Positions 47,622-54,707 of a stretch of 54,707 nucleotides of DNA are shown one piece after another; position 1 is the first letter of the stretch, and each line of letters starts with the position of its first letter. The translations under genes and the position numbers were made by a program. The stretch is taken from NCBI GenBank assembly GCA_019058515.1, contig JAHPYY010000225.1, positions 1 to 54,707 of the forward strand. The letters run 5' to 3'. Source of the stretch: Promethearchaeota archaeon (GTDB lineage Archaea; Asgardarchaeota; Lokiarchaeia; Sigynarchaeales; SOKP01). The notes below the pieces were generated by a model. That model was given only the letters and a program-made list of their open reading frames with translations. It did not search any database and was not told where the DNA came from.

Positions 47622-48078
47622 AGACATTGAACTTTTAAGAATTGATACTAAAGATTTAGAGAAAATTTACCTGCAAAATAAAGAAATCTTCGGAGTGGAT
47701 TGTATTGAGAAAATCCAACTGAAGTATTTCTATAGTCATGCTATTTGCAAGACTAAGATAGTGAAACCCAATTCTAACAATGAAATTATTGCCGCCATGT
47801 TCATTGTACCCTATAGGGATCTAAAAAATACTGCGTATATCTCTTTACTGTACATTTGCCCTTCTTACCAGAGAAAAGGATTGGGAACCTATTTGTTCGA
47901 AGCGCACGTTTTCCCATATATAATTCAAAAGGGATACCGTTTTCTCGAATTAAACACGAAAAAAAGCACTCCTGGGACGGCAAAATTCTACGAAAAAATT
48001 GGATTTGAGATTATCAAAGAGATTCCTAATTATTATAGATCTGGCGACAACGGGTATTTAATGCGAAAGAATTTGTGA
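47611..48078 (+). CDS. GNAT family N-acetyltransferase
   Basis: A 155-residue GNAT acetyltransferase. The acetyl-CoA motif A is present as ICPSYQRKGLGTYLFEA, followed by FLELNTKKSTPGTAKFYEKIGF. The target cannot be told. Its start overlaps the end of the ferredoxin gene by 11 bases, so it belongs to the same operon as the FrdA-like protein and may act on the same metabolite or on an amine. The start is ATG. Confidence 0.85.
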   Translation: MEYRDIELLRIDTKDLEKIYLQNKEIFGVDCIEKIQLKYFYSHAICKTKIVKPNSNNEIIAAMFIVPYRDLKNTAYISLLYICPSYQRKGLGTYLFEAHVFPYIIQKGYRFLELNTKKSTPGTAKFYEKIGFEIIKEIPNYYRSGDNGYLMRKNL

Positions 48079-48170
48079 ATATAATGTAATCGCTAATGAA
48101 ATATGTGATAAAACTTTAAGAATTGACTTTGATAAAATAACACAATATACTTAATCTAAAGGTGAAAAAA

Positions 48171-48323
48171 ATGGTTCATTGTCATGATATAAAAGAAGGG
48201 GATGTACTCTATTGCGAGGATTGTGGCCTTGAATTGACCGTCACTAAAGGCTGTGATTGCGGAGAGGGTGCTTGCGCAGAATCTGGATTTAGTTGCTGCG
48301 GAATGGATTTAAAGAAAAAGTAA
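48171..48323 (+). CDS. Tiny cysteine-rich metal-binding protein
   Basis: A 50-residue protein with eight cysteines: HC near the start, YCEDCG, KGCDCGEGAC and FSCCGMDLKKK. The spacing suggests two zinc or iron sites. YCEDCGLELTV resembles the short metal-binding start of some desulforedoxin or zinc ribbon proteins. A Shine-Dalgarno GGTGA at 48161-48165 precedes the ATG by five bases, which supports the gene although it is small. It lies after the redox operon and may share its function. Confidence 0.72.
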   Translation: MVHCHDIKEGDVLYCEDCGLELTVTKGCDCGEGACAESGFSCCGMDLKKK

Positions 48324-48336
48324 AAATTCAATAAAT

Positions 48337-48355
48337 TTCTTTTTTTTATTCTTTA
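48337..48355 (+). terminator. T-rich terminator between convergent genes
   Basis: A T-rich run (TTTCTTTTTTTTATTCTTT) lies directly after the tiny cysteine-rich gene and before the convergent DUF362 gene. T runs end transcription in archaea. It probably serves the rightward operon. Confidence 0.4.
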
Positions 48356-48372
48356 ACTAAAATTAATATTCC

Positions 48373-49623
48373 CTAAATTGAGGTGTTTCCTTCTTTATCA
48401 ATCATTACTTCTATTAGGTTATAATTCTTTGTCCCTAGTCCAATTTGCTCTGCTAACGCAAGTTGGTTCTCCCAATGTGTTGATTTATTTCCTTTTAAAT
48501 TATAATCCATTTGATTGGTAGCGGGATCAAATCTTGGCGTGAAAGAAAACCAATCGTGAACTTGTATAGTTTCTTTAAGTTTTTGAATATCCCCAATTGA
48601 TGAATAAGGACTCATCATCGAGTTATGAGCTAAATCAATACACGCTTGATCTAATGCTACAGGATCTCTTGACGCCAATACTCCAATATCGGGAATAAAA
48701 GGTGTATCTGAGCCTCCAGAGCAGTCGCATTGATACGTAATGTCTATAGCGTAATTAATGTAAAAAATTTTGTCCTTACCAAAAAAATCAACTACACCTT
48801 TAGCGTTATCCACCATATGGGTAATGAATTCTTCGCGACTTGCTTCTCCGAGATCAATTCTATTATTTTCGCATACAGAACTACACATGTAACAATACGA
48901 GCATTTTTCCTCGTCAAACACGAGTTTACCATTGTTTCCCTTTTTTAATGCGTCTTTAGGACAGATTTCTATGCATCGTTCATAATCTGAAATGGGTGCA
49001 TCAAGGTTAAACTCAAACTTCTTACCCGTATGAGCTTCAACCTTCCCTCCTTTTGAAACGCATCCAATTCCTAGATTTTTAATTGCTCCACCGAATCCCG
49101 CACTAGGGTGTCCTTTGAAGTGAGAAGCGATTACAAGGCGATCAAATTCTCTAAGTCGACCGGCAACTCTTACTTCTTTAAATACATTTCCATCTATTTT
49201 TTGGTTTTCTATGTCCGTCCCGTCTTTTCCATCGAGCATAATGATTGGCGCTCCCATGGTCTCATGAGTAAAACCATGAATTCGAGCTACATTAAGATAC
49301 TCTTCTTCGGTAGCTCTCCCACTATATTCAGTATGAACTCCAGATATTGATTCAGGGATACCCCAGCCACAACTTTCTGCAACCGTAGGAGTTCCACCAA
49401 TTTCTTTTATATAATCGCAAAGAAATCTGATGTAACTCGGTCGAAGATACCTAACATTTTCCGTCGCTCCAAAATGAGTTTTAACAACTACTTTTGAGTC
49501 GTTTGGGAGCGAATCCAAACCAATATATTTCAAAGCCAAGGGTCCTTTAACTTTAGACATACTCTGCTTGTGAGATTGTGTTCTGGCTGTGAAAAAATAC
49601 ACATCTGATGTCAAATAATTCAC
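48373..49623 (-). CDS. DUF362 family iron-sulfur protein
   Basis: A 416-residue DUF362 protein with typical motifs: VVVKTHFGATENVRYLRP, SHFKGHPSAGFGGAIKNLGIG and VLASRDPVALDQACID. Between them is a ferredoxin-like segment (CIEICPKDAL, CSYCYMCSSVCENN). The family is widespread among anaerobes and of unknown function. It is convergent to the cysteine-rich protein gene. The start is ATG or TTG at 49623 with an AT-rich upstream region. Length is complete. Confidence 0.85.
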   Translation of the reverse strand: MNYLTSDVYFFTARTQSHKQSMSKVKGPLALKYIGLDSLPNDSKVVVKTHFGATENVRYLRPSYIRFLCDYIKEIGGTPTVAESCGWGIPESISGVHTEYSGRATEEEYLNVARIHGFTHETMGAPIIMLDGKDGTDIENQKIDGNVFKEVRVAGRLREFDRLVIASHFKGHPSAGFGGAIKNLGIGCVSKGGKVEAHTGKKFEFNLDAPISDYERCIEICPKDALKKGNNGKLVFDEEKCSYCYMCSSVCENNRIDLGEASREEFITHMVDNAKGVVDFFGKDKIFYINYAIDITYQCDCSGGSDTPFIPDIGVLASRDPVALDQACIDLAHNSMMSPYSSIGDIQKLKETIQVHDWFSFTPRFDPATNQMDYNLKGNKSTHWENQLALAEQIGLGTKNYNLIEVMIDKEGNTSI

Positions 49624-49800
49624 TTATTTATTATTTTAATTAATTGATGAGGTAAAGGTATAATAGGAGTTAAATTTTATTAAATAGAATCAGTTCAATA
49701 TACGATCTTTTACTAATTTAATTGAGATAAGCTCATGTATGTTGCCTATTGATCTGTAAGCTATTAAATTCCATCTTTATTAAAAAAATTAAAGCAAAAT

Positions 49801-49808
49801 TATAAATA
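49801..49808 (+). promoter_or_regulatory. TATA box for the helical protein gene
   Basis: TATAAATA lies about 100 bases upstream of the ATG at 49905. Transcription would begin near 49830 and give a leader of about 75 bases that ends in a strong Shine-Dalgarno sequence. Confidence 0.4.
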
Positions 49809-49889
49809 AACGCATTCATACTCGATGTATACACAGAAATTTTCAATTCTGCATTCTCAATTTATGAAATCAATGTTTTTTACTAATTT

Positions 49890-49897
49890 GAGGTGAT
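49890..49897 (+). promoter_or_regulatory. Strong Shine-Dalgarno sequence GAGGTGAT
   Basis: GAGGTGAT is nearly a full match to the anti-Shine-Dalgarno of archaeal 16S rRNA. It lies seven bases before the ATG at 49905, which fixes that start. It is stronger than most start regions in this window and suggests high expression. Confidence 0.6.
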
Positions 49898-49904
49898 TTA
49901 AAAG

Positions 49905-50237
49905 ATGAGTCCTTTAAAAATTCCTAAAATCAAGAAACCTGAACTTCCAAAAGTAAAAGGACTGGATCCTAAAGTTCTCGATAAAATTAAAGAGCTAGCT
50001 GAAAATGCTCCTGACTTACTGTCAGGTGAGACTTCAATCGCGGAAATGGCAGAAGATGAGGTTAAAGGTATTATCACGGAAAAAATAATAGAACAGATTG
50101 AACCTCATCTCGATAACAATATTGTCAAAAAACTTGCCGAAAAAGCGGTTGAAAAGGCAGTTGATAAAGGCTGGGACAAAATTAAAGAAAAAATCGCAGC
50201 TAAATACGCAAAAGAAGAAGAAGAAAGTGAAGAATAA
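49905..50237 (+). CDS. Small helical charged protein, unknown function
   Basis: A 110-residue, highly charged protein. It has a Lys-Pro-rich start (PLKIPKIKKPELPKVKG), then several predicted helices (IIEQIEPHLDN, KAVEKAVDKGWDKIKEKI), and an acidic tail. I recognise no domain. The very good Shine-Dalgarno sequence and the TATA box suggest that it is an abundant protein. A T-rich terminator follows. It may be specific to this lineage. Confidence 0.75.
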   Translation: MSPLKIPKIKKPELPKVKGLDPKVLDKIKELAENAPDLLSGETSIAEMAEDEVKGIITEKIIEQIEPHLDNNIVKKLAEKAVEKAVDKGWDKIKEKIAAKYAKEEEESEE

Positions 50238-50248
50238 AGGGTGTTCTT

Positions 50249-50277
50249 CCTTTTTTTATCAAATTTTATTTTTTTCT
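50249..50277 (+). terminator. T-rich terminator after the helical protein gene
   Basis: Two T runs (CCTTTTTTTATC and TTTTATTTTTTTCTC) follow the stop codon at 50237 within 40 bases. This is the usual form of an archaeal transcription end. No strong hairpin is present. Confidence 0.45.
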
Positions 50278-50477
50278 CATTTTAAGTCAGCTTACTTCTA
50301 AGATTATTTGATTTGCTAAAAATTAATTAGTCTGGATTGATTATATTGCTCAAACTTAGAGGGAAGGAATAAATACCCTTTTTAGTGGTTCAAAGTTGAT
50401 ATCTCCTTCACATAGCTAATGAATCCGCATAAAGATAACTAAAAGTAGTAAAATTAATTAGTAGCGTGAATAGATTT

Positions 50478-51952
50478 ATGTTAAAAAAACATCTACAATT
50501 AATTGCTGTATTTTTAACAATTGCAGTTGCTGCTACGGGGATAAGCTTAAGCTTATTTTTTCTTTAAACAAATTTGAAAGCGTTTTAAAAGGGAAATTTG
50601 GAGTTTCTTCAAATCATGTGATTATATCTAAGATAGAACTGAATAATAATATCAATTTTGGTTATATTGAATTTAAGCATATGCAAAATGATTCGAACGA
50701 GATTATCAGTGCCAGTTGGACGATAATTTATCAAAAGCAAGGATTATTTAGTCCAGAACGATTTAATATTGTCATAACAAATCAAACAGAAGGGGATATA
50801 TTAAAAATAAATTTTGATTTAGAAAATGAACAGGATATTCAACCACAAAATATCATTTCATGGAATAATTCAGTATTATTAAACCCAACCTTAGATTTAA
50901 TTAATTTAACCTGTAATTCAGGTGAAACCGATCTCTATTTTAATATTAAGGGTACTGATTTTGGAACTTTTGATGTTGAAACTACAAAAGGAGATATAGA
51001 AATTTATTTGAACCGAAGTATCATATTCAATGACTTTTTGTTGGATACTGTTCAAGGAGAAATAAAAGGATACTTGGATTTAGTGTCTATAAATGGGGAT
51101 ATAATTTGTAATTCTAAATCAAGTCTTGTATATTTAAATTTATGGGATATTGAATTTTTATCAGAAGGAACCTTAGATATTTTCTCAGAAACTGGAAAAA
51201 TAAACACCAGATGGGCATCACACTATAAAAAATCTCATAAAGTTAACATCAACTTAAAAAGTGGTTTTGATATAGAATTTCAATATTGGTCTCCTTTTGA
51301 AATTTCGAGATATGATGTTATATTTGAAGAAACGACGGGTGACGCATATCTTGGAACTCCTACTGATCAATTCGATGAAATATCCCCCAATCATTATCAA
51401 TCAATAAATATAGATGATAATCGTATTGATCTTCTTAGAATTTTAGTTAATACCACATCAGGAGATATTTATGTAAACTTTATAGATTGTTTCAAACCCA
51501 ATAGGTTTTGTGGAAGGAGAGCTCCTGGAGAATATAGCGTAGAAACTTCTAGTTCATTTCAAATATCAAAAAGTCAATATGATGTATCAACAATAAAATT
51601 ATCTAACGAGATAGAAAATATAAATATTGAGGTTAAATGGCTTCCCTCAACCTCAGAATATATTTTTAAGGCGAATTGGAATCTTACTTACACAAAAGGC
51701 TCAAATCATGGATTCGGCGATATTGATGTTGTCATTACAAATCAAACAATAGACGATACATTACAAATATATATTGACATAAATTACGAGAGGGACCGAA
51801 TAAAACCCATCTTTGACAATTACATATTCACAGTCTACATAAATCCTAATTATAATTTTATTATCGACTAATCCTTTGAATACAATGAAATAAATCTTAA
51901 ATGGTCAAAGGATACGCTGTTATATCATAAGATAAATATAATTGCGACATAA
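50478..51952 (+). pseudogene. Exported beta-rich protein, disrupted by a frameshift and a stop codon
   Basis: An ATG at 50478 opens a frame encoding a signal peptide (MLKKHLQLIAVFLTIAVAA), which ends after 29 residues at a TAA at 50565. The main frame (open before and through a GTG at 50618, ending in TAA at 51869-51871) continues it if one T is added to the T6 run at 50555-50560. After the TAA, the same frame stays open for 26 more codons (SFEYNEINLKWSKDT) to 51952 and reads like the repeat (IELNNNINFGYIEFKH). The body has repeated beta motifs such as ETTKGDIEIYLNRS and TVQGEIKGYLD, like DUF4097-type beta-helix proteins. The intact length would be about 490 residues. Confidence 0.65.
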
Positions 51953-52127
51953 CAAGTGAGAAGATCATGCATACTATTTTTTATTTGATGCTGTCTTAAT
52001 TTCATAGGAAATATATTTAGAAAAATCCAATACTTAATTGAAAAAAAATTGAAAGACGATATCTATTATTTTTCGAATTATATCCAGAAACCACAAGTTT
52101 AAAGCAATTAAGAAGTATTTTAAAAAA

Positions 52128-53438
52128 ATGGAACAAACAGAAAAGAAGATATTACAAACAATTCTTCCAATTTTAATTGGAATCGTAATTGTAGGATATA
52201 ATATATATCCATTTTATTCTATGATAATATCTTTTTCCTTCAGAAACATTAATTCGTACACAATTTTTTTAGATTTTTTGATATCAGGAATCGCATCAAT
52301 CCTTATAGGAATATTTATTTTGAAACCAAGGAAAACAGCACAAGGAAAAAGAAGATTAGGAATTATTTCAAATATTTTTGGTGTAGTTATTCTTATTTTA
52401 CCCATAATTGGCATAATATCTACTATTATTGAAACAAAAGGACATCCTGTTATTTTTGGTGACTTACTTACTTTCACTCCATTTTTCACATTATTTTTAA
52501 TATTTGGTACAGTTTTAATTGTACATGGAGTACATTTAATTAGAAAAAGTAAGAAAGAGCGAAGAGAGAGAAAGTTGGAATATATAGAACAAGGAGAAAA
52601 GAAAATCTTAATCGGATTAGTTTCAATTTTATTTGGAGCAGTAACAATAGTCCTCTTCTACATATATCAATTATTTTCGTATTCCTTTGGTTCTCACCTT
52701 TACTTAGAGGTTCTCTTTCTCGGAATCACATTGAACTTAATCGAGATATTTGTTCTTGTACCAAGAAAGACTAGACAAGGAACTATGATGTTGGGGATAA
52801 ATTCAAATATATTTGGGTGGATTTTGGTTTTAATTCCTTTAATATCTTTAATAAGTGTGTTTTTTAAATTTGTCGGTACTTCGTCTATTTTTATTTTTTG
52901 GGATAGTCTTCTTTACTTTGCAGCATATATTATATTTGGTATCGTTTTAATCCTGCACGGAATCTCTTTACTTAGAAAAGTACAAAAAGAAAAAGAGATT
53001 AAGGTAATAAAAGGCATTGTTTCAATTTTAATAGGGGCTACAATAGTTTTAAAGATTAGTTATCCATTGTATTTGGAGATTAGTTTGCGATTGTATGTGG
53101 GGGTGAATCTCATATCTCCATTTCGTGAACATTTTATTTACATAAGTGTGTTAATTCTGGGAATCGCATTAATTCTCAATGGGGTTTTGATTTTAAGCCC
53201 TTTAAACACTATCCATAGAAAAAAGCTTTTAGGAATTGTTATAATTCTCTTTGGGGAAGTTATTATTATTTTATCTATCTTTGAAGTAATTGATTTTATA
53301 ATTAATTACGATAGTTCAATGGATGTCGCTTCCCCTTTTCCATTTGTTTCGATATTCGCATTAATTGGTGTTGCATTAATCCTACGTGGAATCGAGCTAA
53401 TTAAGAAAACTCAAAAAGAACAGATTGAAATTATATAG
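52128..53438 (+). CDS. Multi-pass membrane protein with three internal repeats
   Basis: A 436-residue membrane protein with about twelve predicted helices. A unit of about four helices appears three times, marked by ILIGIFILKPRKTAQGKRRL (about 57), LIEIFVLVPRKTRQGTMMLG (about 204) and ILNGVLILSPLNTIHRKK (about 344), each followed by a SNIFG or ILFG turn. The repeat suggests triplication of a small membrane domain. The units are joined by charged helices such as KSKKERRERK. No transporter family is recognised. It lies downstream of the disrupted exported protein. Confidence 0.7.
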   Translation: MEQTEKKILQTILPILIGIVIVGYNIYPFYSMIISFSFRNINSYTIFLDFLISGIASILIGIFILKPRKTAQGKRRLGIISNIFGVVILILPIIGIISTIIETKGHPVIFGDLLTFTPFFTLFLIFGTVLIVHGVHLIRKSKKERRERKLEYIEQGEKKILIGLVSILFGAVTIVLFYIYQLFSYSFGSHLYLEVLFLGITLNLIEIFVLVPRKTRQGTMMLGINSNIFGWILVLIPLISLISVFFKFVGTSSIFIFWDSLLYFAAYIIFGIVLILHGISLLRKVQKEKEIKVIKGIVSILIGATIVLKISYPLYLEISLRLYVGVNLISPFREHFIYISVLILGIALILNGVLILSPLNTIHRKKLLGIVIILFGEVIIILSIFEVIDFIINYDSSMDVASPFPFVSIFALIGVALILRGIELIKKTQKEQIEII

Positions 53439-53608
53439 CAATAAAGTTTCATTTTAAAATATCCTAACTCCGAAAGTACTAAAGCTTTTAAAAATACTGT
53501 AAAGAAATAAGAGATATCGATATTCAGAGTCAAGCTGATCCTGGATTGTATTCTTAATTGAATTCTTTTATACATGTAGTTTAAATTGATTTTTTTGAAG
53601 TTCTATAT

Positions 53609-54707
53609 ATGGGTATTTATTTAGTTTCCTGTAGTATGAATTTTACAATCTTTGTCTTATCGCTTGTTTTCTACTTTTACAAATCCAGAAAACCCCAAAA
53701 GAAAAAGTTTAGCAAGAAAACGGAACGATCCTATGTAAAATACTTGTTGATTGTTCTATTAATAATCTCTCTCTTGATTTTCAGTTTTAATTCTGACCAA
53801 TTATTATTTGATAGGTCGCGTTCCATAGAAAACACGATTTTAATCGCGCTCTCAATGACCACTTTCTTCTTCGCTGGTGCTATTATATATTTAAGTCCAT
53901 CGAATAATCGGAAATACATTATTTCTTTAGATTATCCATCGAGAAAAGAATCTAAGAAAGGAGAAATTCTATTGGGACGAGTATTATGCGATGACAAAAC
54001 AAAGCATAAATTTTTCCTATCCATGAGCGATCTTGAACGACATATGTTTGTAGCGGGAAAAACAGGAAGTGGAAAAAGCAATTTATTTCAATATTTCTTG
54101 ATAAATTTAACAAAGAAATACAATATTCCCTTTCTCTTGGCTGAATTTAAGGGAGAATATCATTATCTCCAAGAAAATATTAAAGATTTGGTTGTATTAA
54201 AGCCAGGTATAAATTTTAGCTTAAATATATTTGATCCGGGGAATTCAAACTCTCATATTCACGCGGAAAGAGTTTTCCAAATTTTTAAATCTGGTGGACT
54301 ATTCCAAAATGTTGAATATTCACCACAAATGGAACGTGTATTCATAGCAATTTTGAATGAAGTGTGTAGAGATCCCGAGAAGCGGAGTTGGGAAAAGTTC
54401 ATTGAGATTTGTAAGAAAAAGTTAATAAGCGATGTGGATGTAGTCAATTCTTTAGATAAAAGCGTGGATGCTATATTAAATAGGATAAGAAGATATTCTT
54501 TAGGGACGTTAAGCCATATTTTCGTGTCTCAGAAAACGGAATTTCCAGTTAAAAAGATATTTGATCATAGAGTTTTACTTGATTTAAGCTCTATAATCCG
54601 ATTAGGGGGAGAAAAGGATGACGCACTATTTTTTCTAAACATGATTCTAAAGTATTTATGGGACCAAAATATCGAAAGAGGAAGCAAGGATTACAAAGGG
54701 ATAAGAC
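53609..54707 (+). CDS. Membrane-anchored HerA/VirB4-like ATPase, N-terminal part
   Basis: The frame from the ATG at 53609 stays open to the right edge, giving about 366 residues of a longer protein. Two or three membrane helices come first (MNFTIFVLSLVFYFY, YLLIVLLIISLLIF, ILIALSMTTFFFAGAIIYL). A P-loop ATPase follows with Walker A VAGKTGSGKSN, then FLLAEFKGEYH and RVLLDLSS. This is the pattern of HerA, FtsK and VirB4-like DNA- or protein-pumping motors (DUF87 type). The C-terminal half is outside the window, so the exact family cannot be told. No conjugation genes are visible. Confidence 0.75.
   Translation, partial: MGIYLVSCSMNFTIFVLSLVFYFYKSRKPQKKKFSKKTERSYVKYLLIVLLIISLLIFSFNSDQLLFDRSRSIENTILIALSMTTFFFAGAIIYLSPSNNRKYIISLDYPSRKESKKGEILLGRVLCDDKTKHKFFLSMSDLERHMFVAGKTGSGKSNLFQYFLINLTKKYNIPFLLAEFKGEYHYLQENIKDLVVLKPGINFSLNIFDPGNSNSHIHAERVFQIFKSGGLFQNVEYSPQMERVFIAILNEVCRDPEKRSWEKFIEICKKKLISDVDVVNSLDKSVDAILNRIRRYSLGTLSHIFVSQKTEFPVKKIFDHRVLLDLSSIIRLGGEKDDALFFLNMILKYLWDQNIERGSKDYKGIR

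Noticed and set aside
50541..50560. Intrinsic terminator formed by the palindrome and T run
   Set aside because: The palindrome has no loop and lies inside a clear signal peptide coding region, so a terminator is less likely than a frameshift in the T run.

Overview
The window reads as a piece of an AT-rich Asgard archaeal chromosome, most like the Lokiarchaeia. Support comes from the gene mix: a Rab/Ras-type small GTPase, an MglA-like GTPase, a Roadblock/LC7 protein, a gelsolin-like protein, vWA-RING proteins and a GIFT (IFT52-like) protein. Alongside these sit archaeal-type metabolic genes: HdrA/B/C, DUF39 homocysteine synthesis, archaeal class I fructose-bisphosphate aldolase, a CDP-alcohol lipid synthase and TldD/TldE. 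Many genes start at TTG or GTG, TATA-like boxes are common, and a GGTGA-type Shine-Dalgarno sequence precedes some starts. I found no rRNA, tRNA, CRISPR array, transposase or phage gene.

Region 1-8.0 kb: a truncated SDR gene, an MglA-like GTPase, an HdrC-HdrB pair, a 986-residue glycyl radical enzyme with an N-terminal SCP2-like domain, and the homocysteine-synthesis pair (DUF39-CBS plus NIL-ferredoxin). Region 8.2-16.1 kb: a frameshifted DMT transporter, a PHP hydrolase, a small zinc ribbon protein, an MBL hydrolase followed by a COG2509-type flavoprotein, a 496-base gap with a possible structured RNA, a second MBL protein and a Rab/Ras-like GTPase. Region 16.2-21.1 kb: a large adenine methylase, a YkgJ-type cysteine-cluster protein and an LRR-TIR protein, which could be a defence neighbourhood.

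Region 21.3-30.8 kb: an HdrA-MvhD fusion, a DUF711 protein, small regulators and zinc proteins, fructose-bisphosphate aldolase, a zinc-ribbon/HEAT protein, a gelsolin-like protein with a C-terminal SAP-like motif, a LURP-one-like protein and a phospholipid synthase. Region 30.8-40.1 kb: a TrmB-like coiled-coil protein, two tandem vWA-RING-zinc ribbon paralogues, a HEAT-like protein, a diaminopentanoate dehydrogenase-like protein, a broken Asp/Glu racemase, a small membrane ORF, a Roadblock protein and adenylosuccinate synthetase.

Region 40.2-54.7 kb: a GIFT-like protein, TldD/TldE, an intact Asp/Glu racemase, a redox operon (ATC hydrolase-like protein, FrdA-like flavoprotein, half-length SdhB ferredoxin, GNAT), a tiny cysteine-rich protein, a DUF362 ferredoxin protein, a lineage-type helical protein, a disrupted exported protein, a triple-repeat membrane protein and the start of a membrane-anchored HerA/VirB4-type ATPase.

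The metabolism suggests an anaerobe using flavin-based electron transfer (Hdr), amino-acid or peptide degradation, and radical chemistry. Three genes carry frame or stop disruptions. Two of these have an indel in a homopolymer, so assembly error must be considered before calling them pseudogenes. The most interesting candidates are the vWA-RING pair, the gelsolin-SAP fusion, the SCP2-glycyl radical enzyme fusion, the possible multi-hairpin RNA near 14.3 kb and the LRR-TIR protein.
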